The notes under the pieces: generated by a model | What the model saw: only the letters and a program-made list of their open reading frames with translations | The model's database searches: none | What the model was told of the DNA's origin: nothing | Made by a program: the position numbers and the translations under genes | Source of the DNA: Haemonchus contortus | Taxonomy: Eukaryota; Nematoda; Chromadorea; Rhabditida; Trichostrongylidae | Assembly (NCBI GenBank): GCA_000469685.2 | Contig: LS997564.1 | Location: 18,255,615 to 18,319,614 of the forward strand | Length of the DNA stretch: 64,000 bases | Direction of reading: 5' to 3' | Part shown: positions 24,101 through 35,640 of the stretch, in pieces | Numbering within the stretch: position 1 is the first letter of the stretch | Layout of the letters: the number at the start of each line of letters is the position of its first letter

Positions 24101-27100
24101 CAAATCCGTAAATAAGTGCGTGGTGTCGCAATCCCGGTTATTTACCCAGGTATCCGCGACCTCGCACTATCCTCCCAGAACAGATCCGGGAGAGCTCCTT
24201 AACTAGTTACCCTCTAAAACAGGTCACTAGTAGCATTGCTTTTCAGCTTATGCTAGAGGATGGTGAACGAATACCCTTGGGAAGGGACTCGACACAGTGT
24301 TTGAGAAGCACACCAGTTAGTTGCCTTGCATTTAGAGAAATATCATCATAGAAGGAGGGCCTTCAAGAGAATGAGGACATTCATTTATTCATTTGTGTAT
24401 CAGTCAGTTTCCAAGACAAGGTGAAAACAGAGTAGCGATTGGAGAGCCTTCGACGGTGCTAGGATAACGCCCCTCGACTACGACACAACTTGTCGAGTCT
24501 GGGACCAGGATTTCAGGGTTAGGTATTCCCTATCCCTGGCAACTCAGTTCCAGGCCAACAGAATGAGATTGTAGAGCACTGTACGCATTACCAAGCAAAG
24601 ACATCAAGCTGGATGGGGATTCCGATTTGTGGTGCATACATAGTGGACAAACTTTGTCTCTTCTGTAGGAGGAATGGTTAGAGATGAAGCATAAGCAATC
24701 GCAAAAGCGCAAGCGTAATACACTAAGCCTTCTGGGAACAGCCCATATAGGAAATCGGGATCCAGATTCAAACGAGGTTTTATGTAGACACTATTATATG
24801 ACTGAACCAGTAGGTAGCTAGATTCATTTGCTTCAACAGACCAAGCCGGTACCTATTCAAAATGAGGAAATCAAGCAAATCTAGAAAAAGCACTCGTGAA
24901 AACTGATGACGGATGGGATCAGATCTGGTTAGGGCTGTGTAAAACATACAAGTGAATCCTGATCGCTGGAGGTTACGTGGCACAGACTACGATCCTGCCA
25001 ACTTATGAGGACGGGGCCAGTTGACGGGCTGATCAGCTGTGTTCAGAGGGTTCTTTATCTTATATAGGGTGGTCCCCAAATAGATAGCAACTTCAAACAC
25101 AGCTGAGCAATCCAATAAAGAACCCCACTCCATGCAGGCATATTGATCTGACCATCCGCCCATGCCACACCCTCTCCAGCTGCAAAGTATCGAAGATACA
25201 GTTGAGCATGAGAGTGAGGGAGGGCACTTGTCTGAAGCGGCAGTGGAGGAGCAATGGGCGGGCAGATACCACAGGAAATGTAGAAAACCCAGTTGATGTG
25301 ATGAGCAATTGCACTGAAAGATGATGAAGGGGAAGAAAATGAGAGAGAATGGCATGAAATAGCCGAAGAGACGATGGGTAACGAAGAGGGAGGGGAATGA
25401 TATGTCAGGTCAAGTCAATAAAATGAAGGGCCAGAAAGAAGGAGAGATAAGGAGCAGAAAATGAATCAGGGATGTGGTAGGAGGGTGGGCCCTGTAGGAA
25501 AAGGAAGAGGGTAGCGAAGGGGAGGTAAGCAAAAAATGAAAGCGCTGAGCGAAATGAAACTAATGAACGCCGCCTGCAGAAGTGAGGAACGGAAGTGTGG
25601 GGAGCCCCGCGTCAAAGGGGAGGTTCAAGTGGGCTCATTTATTACTCTGCTATCAGGTAACTGAAGTCCTTCGAAGGAAACTCTTCAAGTTGAGTGCGTC
25701 AAAAAAAGTTAGTGCCTACTCCATCGAGGAAGTACTTACCTGAGTTATGAAATGTAAAAAAGGCCGTTTTTCCGAAAGGCTTTTTTATCAAAAAGTCTTC
25801 TTCCCGTAAGGGCGTACCAGACGACTCCAGGTACCATCGATTCCAAGGACAGGATGGTTACAGTACCAAGACCAATGCCAGGTTGTCTATTAGGAATTGG
25901 TCACATTTTCCACCCTAGTGGACTCAAAGAAGTATGTGAATGGTGTTTGACGGAGAATGAATTATGGAGAACAGATGTTTGTGTTTTCTTTCTTGCAAAT
26001 CTGCTACCAATTAGGTGACCCTGAGAGCCTGAGCGGTATCGGAGGTCTTGGTGATCCTTGGGCTATGCACCTAGCCAGGATTCACTTGCTATTGCCGAAG
26101 CCCTGTTAGAGCTTATGAGGCAGAAAATCCACAATGCCACTGCTTGTTATGCATAGGCCAGGAACCAAAAGGCGAAGTGCACCTTATTTCCGGTCACTTT
26201 TGTCTCCCACTTCCGTGATTGAGTATTTACCTTCAGAAAAGCAGAAGGGGAGATGTAGGGACAAAGATTATATCAGTATGTGCCTTCACCAATGTAGATG
26301 CGGTGCAAAGGTAAATCCCGAGTCCCCCCAACATCCAGAAATAACTAAAGTCAAGGACGTTAAGTTTTTTTCCTGCAGATTCCGGTGACGGGTTGTTTTT
26401 AATTATTAATCAAGGCTGGGGCACATTCGTGCAGCTTTTTAACATTTTCATTCCAAACGTTTTACTTTTTTCAGTTGGTGGCCGGGAATGCATACAGCTT
26501 GGGGTGGGGAGAATGAGAGAGAGGGCATCAATCTCTATATTGACAGCCTCCAGTAGTTCGTCGTATAATGGGAATGAGGAACTATTAGGCTTCACTGGAA
26601 TGATCCTGATTATCAAAATGCTAACGGAAAAAGCATTGCTCTACAGAATCGGACAGAGGCTCGCAATTCAGGCAAAGAACGTCGTTTTTGCTCAGTAAGG
26701 GAGGATGAAACACAACTGAAAGAAGTTGTGAGGCGGTTTCACTCACTAAATGGCAGATCCAACGGCTATGAGAAATTCAGAGGGTATTAAAATCTACGAA
26801 TGTTCTTTCATATGGGGCCACTTTCTCATGGTCGATGCCTGGAGTAGGTAGGAAGTAAATATTTGGAAGAATAGCTGAGGCAAGAGGGGAGGAGATCTCA
26901 CTGGTGAAGGCCTTTCCTGTGCCGCTTACCATTACCCAGTCTAATCGTTTTGAACCCGATGAACCCTATTCCATATTGCAGACAAAAAAATAAAAATGCT
27001 CTATCGAAAGTTGACAGGAAGGATGGCGACGTTTTTCCTGCCCTATGAGAGGGACATGAATTCAAAAAGGATGTCCAGTGCAAAAAAAAATAATGAGCGG

Positions 27101-29450
27101 CATCAAGTGGTTACTGGAACAAGGGAGGAGTATGGAGTTGTAGGCGATCAATTTTACTCAATTAGGAGCACATCGAGGGAGATTCCTAAAAGGTAATGGA
27201 AGTGGTTTCATGTGAGAGTATTCCTGCAGCAAAGAGGTATCGATTTGAGAGCGGAATTGCATGCAAAACGTGAGCTTTTTAAGCCACTTGATGCTAGATT
27301 ACCCGAAAAGCCATCAATTCATAACTACCCTAAGCATCCAAAGAGTGGGAAATGTACAGATCCCAAACGGGCTATTCCCCTTCGGAAACAATTCTTTACC
27401 CTCAACCCTGATCGCCCTTTCTCATGATCAGAAAGTAAGGATTTGATGTTTATGACGTCAGGGGACGGTAAAATATGTTAGCCTGGTGGAGCAAGCTTCA
27501 AGACTTCGAGATAGCACACTTCAGTGAAAGTGTGCAACAACAAAGAAGCTGGATTGAAGCCACCTGCGTGCGGCGAGAAGAAGCGCCGAGACTCCATGAA
27601 CACACTGTGTTTCGGAGGAATCCCTGAACCTGTTGAAGTGCTTTCTCAAGTACCGTTGAACGACGGCTATGAGTGTCAGGAAAGACGGCTAATCCAGAAC
27701 ATACTAACATACAGTAAGACGAGATCATACCAAGAAAGCTACGGTACTCGTTTGATCCTTTTGGATGTACTTCAAATTCGACAAAGAGTAAGTAAAGTGG
27801 TGGATCTTGGAGGAGTATTCTTTCCTAGGTACGGACCTACGGGGAAACTCTACAGCTCAAAAAATTTTTGAAATAGAGGAAAACCAAAATGGAATTAGTG
27901 TTTTCACCCCTGATGAGCCCATTTCCAATAGGTGACCTATAGGTATTTAAAAGCTCAATTGTGTAGGATGGAATCGGATCCGTTTGAAAAGCTACCCTTT
28001 TGGTATTCTGTGCAAAGGCCTCTGTAAAACGAAGTGCAGTCTAGAATTTTCTGCCAACACAGGACAGCCAGAAAAATTTGAAGCTGCCGACTCGATGGCG
28101 ATGAAATGGACGAAAGAAAAAGAATTGACATATGTGGATGATTTATGGTTTGCTCTCATGTATGAGATAACAATCCATAAATTATGGTGGTTTTTAGGTC
28201 ATGTGGTAGCAACAAAATTGCTTAAATTCACCACTCAAATGCCCAGCCATAGCTTGAGAAAATTACAAGCTTTTTTACCACCCATTGCTTTGCACTGAAC
28301 ATAGGTAGGTGGACGACTTGGACTCGATGGAAAGGACCAAATGAATCATATCACGACCACTCCAGGTGCCACAGGCCGCGTGGGTCGGATTCAGCGTTGC
28401 TATTTGGAGGATACAGCTTGTGGCTCCCATCTTGCAAGGCCACATCTGAAAGCAGAATGTCATCTAGATGAGCCTCCTCCACCCCTCTTTCGCCTACGAT
28501 CTCTACATCAGCTTCTAGCCCTGTAAGACTGAACCTCAAGCAGTTCTAGAAGTCATCTACCGATGTTTCATACCGAAGCTCACCTATACTTGTACTATAG
28601 GAACCACGAGGATGTGTAATTAATGTATCCGGTCCCAGAACATGGTTGTAGCGAAGCAAGCAAATGTATTGAACGTGGATAGTGTAAAGATAAATAACTA
28701 GTTAGATAGATAGAAGAAGCATATTTACAGAAAAAAAGTAATGGGCGAAAGAAAATAGCGCTTTGGATGACATACGAGAGGGGAGAGGGTCAATAATAAC
28801 GAGACAGGAATTGAGTCACTCACAATCAGATATCAATACTAAGAAGTAATGACAGGATGGGAAAGACGGAGAAAAGTTCAAAAAGCTTTACTTATTCGAT
28901 AGATTGCCAAACCAGCCATTATCATTCCATGATAATCGTTGCTTACGTTCTTCGGGCAGCCATTGTCTCTTTGGGGAACAGAAAAGCCGGGTGATAAATG
29001 GCAAGAGAACGAGAGCCGTCTCAGAATCGGTTTTGAGTGAGAAACAAATTTCCCCTAGAAAAAGTGGCAAAGCAGTAAAAAAAGCAGTTGAAGCCGAGAT
29101 GATGAAGTGTTTGGGGCGCTGATCAATTGCTTTGAAATGGCCGCTTTGCATTCTTGACACAACTGCCAATCTGTTCCTTTCTCCCCTATCCATTCATTAC
29201 GAGTTCCCTCCTTCGGCCAGTTTTTTTCACTTTTTCTCTTCTATCAGAAATTGTTTGTAGCAATGCTTCCATCCCCACTTATCGTGTTACGAGGAAACTG
29301 GTTTGTAACATCTTTTCCTGGGTTCACTAACTTTGCTCCACCTGAGTTAAGCAGTATACATAGTAAAATGACAAGTTGTCACTGACGGCTCACGTCCTTC
29401 TCATTCATCGCTACCTTTCCTTCTGTCGTACAGTTCGAGCGACTTAAGGA
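18145..29450. other. Large non-coding region, no element identified
   Basis: About 11 kb with no long frame and no recognised family. Open frames here include 23628-23960 (+, 110 codons) with a possible polyadenylation signal AATAAA at 24032, and 19863-20189 (+, 108 codons) with an acceptor-like CTTTTGCAG inside it. Neither translation is recognisable. A short word related to GAACTGTGCCTTTAA recurs at about 12050, 20250 (inverted) and 20900, hinting at an old dispersed repeat. This could be intronic or intergenic; host exons here would be missed without similarity or RNA data. Confidence 0.45.
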
Positions 29451-29454
29451 ACCC

Positions 29455-29600
29455 TAGAGCTGCCAGCGCAGCGGTCCCGCTGAGAAGCTATCGTGGCCGA
29501 AACGGAAGGAGTAGATGCCGCGACCACTACATTCCTCTGTAATGCCACCCGGGTTCGACTCCAAACGCAGTTCCAGCTTGCATCGCTGCACTTCCACTAT
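29455..29600 (+). repeat. Possible tRNA-derived SINE fragment
   Basis: Contains a good B-box-like word, GGGTTCGACTCC, at about 29552-29563, preceded by GC-richer sequence with CAGCGCAGCGGTCCC. The spacing from a possible A box is too long for a plain tRNA. It sits directly before the mariner fragment at 29610. Weak call. Confidence 0.3.
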
Positions 29601-29609
29601 TTCCATCTA

Positions 29610-29820
29610 TTAGGTTGATGCATAATTATTGCGGATTTTTTCGCGGCTTTTTTTCTTCGATAGAATTTGAATATTGAGTTCGGGTTTTTTCTAGAAATGA
29701 TCTACTTGATTCCCTCTACAAGGATATGCTCAGAAAACCATCCGCGTATTTGCAAAATTAGGCTTAACTACTTCGAGAAAGATTGGAAGGTGGTGCAGTC
29801 ATTCCGCGATTTCAGTAACT
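29610..29820 (+). mobile_element. Mariner end fragment
   Basis: Starts after a TA at 29608-29609 with TTAGGTTGATGCATAATTAT, the terminal repeat of the element at 29935-30505. About 210 bp match that element's terminal region in reverse orientation. The shared part includes GAGTTCGGGTTTTT and CTTCGAGAAAGATTGGAAGG. After about 29820 the two diverge and no right end of this copy is found, so it is a truncated or interrupted copy. Confidence 0.8.
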
Positions 29821-29934
29821 TTTCGGCGATTATTCATTAGGTGGTCGAGTAAAAGTACACATGACTTCTCGGCGGTCAAAACACGATTATTTTGATATTT
29901 TCTATTTCCCCCGCATTTTACCTGCCTCTATATA

Positions 29935-30505
29935 TTAGGTTTATGCATAATTATTGCGGATTTTTCCCAGCAAATTTTACTCGAAGAAACTATAGAAATA
30001 CTAAGCAAAGACATATTCAAGTAATTACTCCGGAACTTATTCACCATCTACGTCAAACACTGCTTCCCATCGATTACTTAGTCGGATCCCAAAAGCGAAG
30101 AAGTTTTGATCCTTACGGGCGATCCACGCCTTGACATCGCCATCAAGTCATCCAAATCGACGTAACTTCTATTCTCCAGCCATTTTTTCGATGAACGGTT
30201 GACGAGATAATCCATAGAAGATTTTGCCGGTGAATATGGTAGATTTAGGGGCAGATCCCATTCCTTGGTCGGCTCTTGCTGATTCTTCGATCGCTGAAAA
30301 CTGAGATCGCGGAATGACTGTGCCACCTTCCAATCTTTCTCGAAGTAGTTAAGCCTAATTTCGCGATTATGCGGATGGTTTTTTGACTATATTCTTGTAG
30401 ATGAAATCACGTAGCTCATTTCTAGGAAAAACCCGAACTCAATATTCACATTCGATCGAGGGAAAAAGCCTCGAAAAAATCCGCAATAATTATGCATCAA
30501 CCTAA
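29935..30505 (-). mobile_element. Internally deleted mariner transposon, complete ends, TA duplication
   Basis: A 571-bp element bounded by terminal inverted repeats (TTAGGTTTATGCATAATTAT at the left, the complement of TTAGGTTGATGCATAATTAT at the right) and by TA on both sides (29933-29934 and 30506-30507). A full mariner is about 1.3 kb, so roughly half the interior is missing. The minus strand keeps an N-terminal remnant and the C-terminal end of the transposase. It cannot move on its own but keeps both ends and could be cross-mobilised. Confidence 0.9.
30031..30326 (-). pseudogene. Mariner transposase remnant (frameshifted)
   Basis: Tc1/mariner transposases cut and paste DNA using a DDE/D triad. 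Here the minus strand starts with a short N-terminal remnant (EKDWKVAQSFRDL), then jumps to the C-terminal part. PYSPAKSSMDY corresponds to the family's PYSPDLAPSDY motif holding the third catalytic acid. After the word DLDDLMA a one-base frameshift (near 30137) is needed to continue into WIARKDQNFF, FGIRLSNRWE and the terminal VFDVDGE, which fits the conserved mariner C-terminus. The DNA-binding domain and the first two catalytic residues are deleted, so the gene is dead. Confidence 0.85.
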
Positions 30506-33500
30506 TATTATGCCGTGCTGACATTATCGCAGAAAACTGTATCGATGCAAGGGAAGCAGAGAAGTTGGCTCCCATCTGGTGTTGGTGGATCTATACACCG
30601 AGATGTTGTAGGAGATGGGAGGTCTTGGGTGGCCTGGGCAAGCTTGAGCAGGGACCGTGCCCGTCCGTAAGTTCCATTTCCTCGAGCATTTTCTCAGTAA
30701 GTTTCGGTTGCTCCTTACTGCCCACACATATTCAAGTGAATATCCTTTCCTTATTTACCCACAGTAACCATATAAACATATAAAGGTATTCAGTATGTTT
30801 GTACTGGTATTGTTCGGTATCTCGTGATATCGCTCGGCACACGGAGTTCGTAGGGTTAGGTATAGGTCCAGACTTTGAGTGCATCTCCCATCCGTTGCAG
30901 AAGAAGTTTCTCACGTGACGGACTTCCTTGATGTTACTTAGGGGCCAGTTACACTCATAGGAAACTCCGTGGGAGACTGGGGCCGCTTAGACCTAATAGT
31001 CCGCGCGTGTGGCATGGCAAGCGGCACAACATCAAGCCGGCTCCACCTCCGCCGGGCTATCTATCCGGTCAACCGAATTTTTGCGTAAGGGAGCAACTTG
31101 CTTTACCTTCTATCTGAACTACTCGATGTTTGCTGACTTGTTGCTTAGAATTTCTCCGAATGTTGATTTTTTGACGGAATAAAAACCAATTGGCTGATTG
31201 ATTAGATGAATGCCTATGTATTTACTTAGAGATAGGCCAATGGCCAAGTTTATCCAGATTATTTTGTTTTTATTATTCTTTTGAGCCAGTGGCTAATTTC
31301 CCGATCTGAAAAATAGAAACAAAATAAATAGACCAATTTTAAATTACAGAGGAGATAGAAAAGATTTAACCCGGACGGCAACTTCTGCAGGCGGTTCTGA
31401 TGCTGTGAAATATGATCCCAAACTATGAATGTGGTGACGGGGCTGCATGGACTTGCCCCATAATGCCGGCTAATGCCGGGCTTCACTCCCTTTTTGAGAT
31501 AGTTTGATAATCGGCTGACTGTTTACTTCTTCTTAGGAACAAATAATAATTTTCTGTACCCGAAATTTGACACCGTAGCTAGAGCCTTGAATGGTACTCC
31601 AAATGTTGCCGAGTTATAATAATACCATTGTAAAATGCTGTTGTCAATAGAGCTTCTTTCTTCTACGGATATATCATTAGCTGAGAATCCCAGATTATTG
31701 GCGGTCTCATAAGTGTTGTCAAAAATGGCATCAAGTTGAAAAGAAATCGTGATCTTTTATTGAGTCACAAATAAAGCCGGCTAGCTGTCGTGATCTAATA
31801 ACAAAAAAAGGAACCGAATTTTTATCTACTTATCGTAGTGCCTCTAATAGGCCCCTATCATCACCTTCGCTTTTTCTCACCCCACTCTCCTGTTTTATCG
31901 AATGAAACATATTAAGAAGACAAAGTTACATTGTAAATCGGAGTGGTTAGTAATTGAGTAGGTTCCTTATCAGCTCTTATCTGTTGTTATCAGTTCCTGC
32001 CATGGGTCATGGAACTTCTCCCCGAATTCCCACGGCAAGCGGCAGTGGTCACGCGGCGTCTGCCCTATCCTTCCACTGGGGATTCAAATCTTTCCCTTCA
32101 TTGCGCTCGGATACGTGGGCGCGATGTGCGGCGAGTGCTACGTCGTTTCCGGGGAGAAAAGACCGGACTCCCTTGTCAGAGTACCTACGATCCGTTCACA
32201 TCCCAGAGCACCTACCAAATTCCACTGCTGACACGAAGGGCGTTACAGGCCTAGTAACTCTTTCCTACTATGGCTCTTTGCCAGGCCTTACCGCCTGTTA
32301 CCATTCCTTGTCATCAACCACCTACGGTCCCTCCATATCTCACACCACCTACCAAAGTGCTCCACCTTGATACAAGGGGTGTTATACAACTAGTAGCTCT
32401 CGTCTTTTTGACTCGTTATCAGTCTGTATCAATTTTTATCAGTCCTTATCAACAAAGATTCACGGTCCCACACCACAACTGAAATGTCAAAGCTAAACCG
32501 TCACCACAACAAAGGTAACAAAGGCTCTCGTCTTCAAAGGTTTCATATCGGTTCCTAATAAATGTTATCACTTCCTAATGCCTACCACCGGTGTTCTCAT
32601 TTCAATCCTTTATTCCTTCCTGATTTTAACGCTCTAGGTCCGAGGAGACTTGTGCGTCCGGTCATTTCCGATTACACACACACCGACAAACTAACAAACA
32701 TATTTAGCGAATTTCATATGGTAGAATAACTGTAATAATAGCTAAAATGGTAATAAAAATAACAACAGTAATAATAAAATCGCTAGGTTTGCGGAGCGCA
32801 ATGTGTAATTTATGGGTGCAGGAATTCACGGGCAATTTGCATCCGCTTTCAATTTCTCGTGCCCCACTAGTTCACCCACTCTGTTGTCGCCCATGCTCCC
32901 TTATTCGAATGGAATTTCAAGGTATGATGACCTCGCACTTTCCCTCTTCCTTTCCGTGATTCGCTCTATCTTCAGGATTCATTAATTACATTCCGTACCG
33001 CTCAAGGGCATTAACCGATTCCCTTGCCAGTTAGCAGGCCGGCCTTTAGCGACAAATAGGGGAGTAACGGGAGCAACGCATTAGGCGCTAAAGCAAATAT
33101 GACCCCGTTAAGGAGGTGTCAGACGATTCGCATTTTCTTCGTTTCGAGGTAGGCTTCTTTGAAGGGCATGGTTTTTAGGAAATCTCCCAGTATATCTAAA
33201 AAAGTATTGGGATAAGGGAAGAGAAGGCTGGGCAGAAATAGAAGCTAGCCACGACTCTAGAGCAAAACAGAGACGAGAAACTAGCAATGCCCTTGACTCA
33301 ACTCGTTTAGTATGCAATCACCTCTTATGAAATCTTTTTTTTTGTTGGCATTTCTCCTGTTTGGGGAAGAGAGTCGAAGTGCCGGAAGGATTGGAAGAAG
33401 TCTCTAGGTACAATACTCATATAGAGCACTAACTCTGGGAGTTGAGTGGTTCCTCAGCCCTACCTGAGCTATAGATCCTCAGCGTAGACACGCAGGAAGG

Positions 33501-33600
33501 ATATGGGATAAAAGGGCGCAGATGATAGGACGAAATACTGGGTCATCACTCCCACATAATTACTCCCACCAGGTCAAATCCTCAACTGAAAGCGTGACTC
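30506..33600. other. Non-coding stretch
   Basis: No element recognised. 31954-32370 (+) is open for 138 codons, with an 81-codon overlapping frame in another phase. It is rich in Ser, Thr and Pro and I assign no function. Its start region contains tRNA-like words (GGGATTCAAATC near 32081), so it may be an old SINE-type repeat rather than a gene. Confidence 0.45.
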
Positions 33601-33849
33601 TGACTGCCTAACTGTCTAAGGAATCGATGCTTCATCTCCAGCGCTGTGCAAATGTCCACTCGTCACCTGGTCAACTTGACGGCGGCCACTTGATGGTTAA
33701 TGGTACTCAGCTTGTACTTGAACCTGTACGAAGAGGCATCTTCTCAGTAGACGCTCTCTTAGTTCCGCTTCTGTCTCGAACCTCTCAACCTCGAGTCTCT
33801 CAACACTGCGTGAAGGGAACTGCCATCACGAAAAGCCGAGTCCAAAAGT

Positions 33850-33935
33850 TCGATTCTGCCCATAAGCCAACCCTTGCAGCAATCGTACAGTACAAATGAA
33901 AAAGGGAAAAGTATAATTCCGATGTTGAACGAACC
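33850..33935 (+). repeat. Direct repeat E, copy 1
   Basis: Shares the order GTAAGCCAACC(T)TTGCAGCAAT ... AAATGAAAA ... GGGTA/AAGTA-GAATTC(T)GATG with 35373-35442, in the same orientation and about 1.5 kb away. Similarity is roughly 70% by eye. The two copies bracket the tRNA-like inverted repeat. Confidence 0.55.
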
Positions 33936-33996
33936 AGTTTCAGAATGAGCCCTCGCACTTGAATTTACTCGCAAACGTCATGGTGTTGGAATGTGT

Positions 33997-34038
33997 GGCC
34001 GAATTCGCTATGACGCCAACGACATGGCGAATTCGGCC
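33997..34038. repeat. 12-bp perfect inverted repeat
   Basis: GGCCGAATTCGC at 33997-34008 and its complement at 34027-34038 enclose an 18-nt spacer. Function unknown. Confidence 0.6.
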
Positions 34039-34493
34039 CATATAAGCTGCAATTAATAAACAAAAAAAAACGAAAAGATGAAATATCTGACATTGAATTC
34101 AGCTTAGCGGGTAGCTGCCCATCAGTACTAAGCGGATTATTGCGTTGCACGCTAGGACGGTGATAAGCTGGGCATCTTCAACCGTTAAGAAAAGCAAAGG
34201 CCGGGACCACTGTTTCCTGAGGAAAACGGGAATGTAAGAGAGGTATAAGTACAACTCTGAGTCCCGGCTGACCAACGGCTGTTCCCCCACAACTGGAATC
34301 AGTGACTTTCGCAGTAACAAGCACCGGTCCGATTTCACGAGTGGTCGTTGGGATGGCACGGTACGCCACTGAACGTACTCTGCTATTTGATCGGAGTTTT
34401 TCATGGGCATGTGCAATGTTTGCCAACTTTCATTCTGTTCCGGTCAGCAACCACAGTCATTTGTATTGGCATCGCTCTGATTGAAACAGGTCG

Positions 34494-34605
34494 CACAAGG
34501 TTGGCGATTTGTGGGCAAAACTCCAGTCTCGGACGGGACTCGAACCCGTACTTGTCCTTTCTGGGGACCGTGCTCATATCCTTTACACTACCGAGGCCCC
34601 GCTTG
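34494..34605 (-). repeat. tRNA-like sequence, left arm of a 112-bp inverted repeat
   Basis: This 112-bp arm is the reverse complement of 34782-34893 with only a few differences. On the minus strand it carries a tRNA-like 72-mer with a B box GGTTCGAGTCC, the T-stem ACGGG/CCCGT and an acceptor stem with one mismatch. Position 33 is C, not the nearly invariant U, and the anticodon stem has one mismatch. It is more likely a tRNA pseudogene or SINE head than a working tRNA. Confidence 0.7.
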
Positions 34606-34732
34606 CCCTCGCCTTCTTAATGGCTTATATGCCATAGCTTATCAGCACTCACACGTACAACTTGTTGAGCCGGTCGGCCGAAATCAGCACTAAGCGTTAA
34701 GCTGAAAGCTTTACATGTTAGTACTTGTTTTG

Positions 34733-34948
34733 ACTTGATGTTTTGTTAATCATTAATCATCAAGCGTCAATCATTAATCATCAAGCGGGGTCTCGGTAGT
34801 GTAAGGGATAAGAGCACGGTTCCCGGAAAGGACATGTACGGGTTCGAGTCCCGTCCGAGACTGGAGTTTTGCCCACAAATCGCCAACCTTGTGAGACTTT
34901 CGGATCGCGTACTGCGGCGGAATAACAGCAGTTAACAAAACATCAAGT
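34733..34948. repeat. Second inverted repeat (17-bp arms) around the right tRNA-like copy
   Basis: ACTTGATGTTTTGTTAA at 34733-34749 is the exact complement of 34932-34948. Inside the left part there are two tandem 20-bp units ending CATTAATCATCAAGCG (34750-34788). The right tRNA-like sequence lies between these arms, so it is nested in two inverted-repeat systems. Confidence 0.7.
34782..34893 (+). repeat. tRNA-like sequence, right arm of the 112-bp inverted repeat
   Basis: The tRNA-like part spans 34790-34861 (72 nt). It has a perfect 7-bp acceptor stem (GTCTCGG/CCGAGAC), a D arm GTGT/GCAC with GGG in the loop, a 5-bp T stem ACGGG/CCCGT and a TTCGAGT loop. The middle arm is poor: the best 7-nt loop is CCGGAAA, with C at position 33 and a mismatch at the top of the stem. 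Formal reading gives GGA (Ser), but there is no long variable arm as serine tRNAs require. No T-run terminator follows at once. A tRNA-derived Pol III sequence is the safest description. Confidence 0.65.
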
Positions 34949-35372
34949 TGAAACAGGTCGGTTTGTATTGGAAAAAAGGTATCCAGCCACAAAAGTGAGG
35001 CTTTTTCCCGGCACGTTCCCACTCAAGAACAATAAGAAAACAGCTGTCAGTTGTTCAGTCGAGTGGCAGTCTTGAAAACCGGTCAAATTCTCAAAAGCTC
35101 CATTTGCCCATGATAAGTTTTTGTAGTTGCCATTACTATGAAGGGCATTCCGGATTCCTAAAGTGAAGGCCATATCAGATGCCCTAATTCAGCTACACAT
35201 GGCATCAAAGACATCAAAGGGGACGCAGGTGGCGGTGACAAGTAGCTCCACCCGCAGACATTGCCCAGATGCTCCGGGTGAAATTTTGGAAGGTCAACCA
35301 GTCTGTTTCTTCTCCTGGGTTCAAATGATTAGTACCGTACTCGCTTGTAATAGTAAAATTACGAACGTGCGC

Positions 35373-35442
35373 GTAAGCCAACCTTTGCAGCAATTTCATA
35401 GTCCAAATGAAAAGATGAAGGGTAGAATTCTGATGGCGATGA
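35373..35442 (+). repeat. Direct repeat E, copy 2
   Basis: Diverged direct copy of 33850-33935 on the far side of the tRNA-like inverted repeat. Confidence 0.55.
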
Positions 35443-35569
35443 ATCTCGTTATGAGATGTGCTTCTTACGGCTACGAACCTGACCTTCATTCTTCCATTCG
35501 ATATCGATATATTTTTGAATGCGTGTTTGTATAAAAGGGAGATTAGAGGATAAAGTATTTGGGTGTTGA

Positions 35570-35640
35570 TCTATTTCGGGATTTGAGCCCGTGACCATAG
35601 TGTGTGATAGTGCGCCACTTGCCAATATACTACCTCCGCC
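35570..35640 (-). mobile_element. SINE family 1, head only
   Basis: The minus strand begins GGCGGAGGTAGTATATTGGC, then AAGTGGCGCACTATCACACA and a degenerate B box GGGCTCAAATCCC. The body is missing after about 70 nt, so this is a truncated copy. It matches the 5' end of the copy at 47586. Confidence 0.7.

Noticed and set aside
31954..32370. 138-codon frame as a host gene
   Set aside because: A second overlapping phase is also open, the composition is low in information (Ser/Thr/Pro) and tRNA-like words suggest old repeat DNA.
34750..34788. CRISPR-like array from two tandem 20-mers
   Set aside because: Only two adjacent units with no spacers, and the window is eukaryotic.
34790..34861. Functional serine tRNA
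   Set aside because: Acceptor and T arms are good, but position 33 is C, the anticodon stem has a mismatch and there is no long variable arm. It is kept as tRNA-like only.
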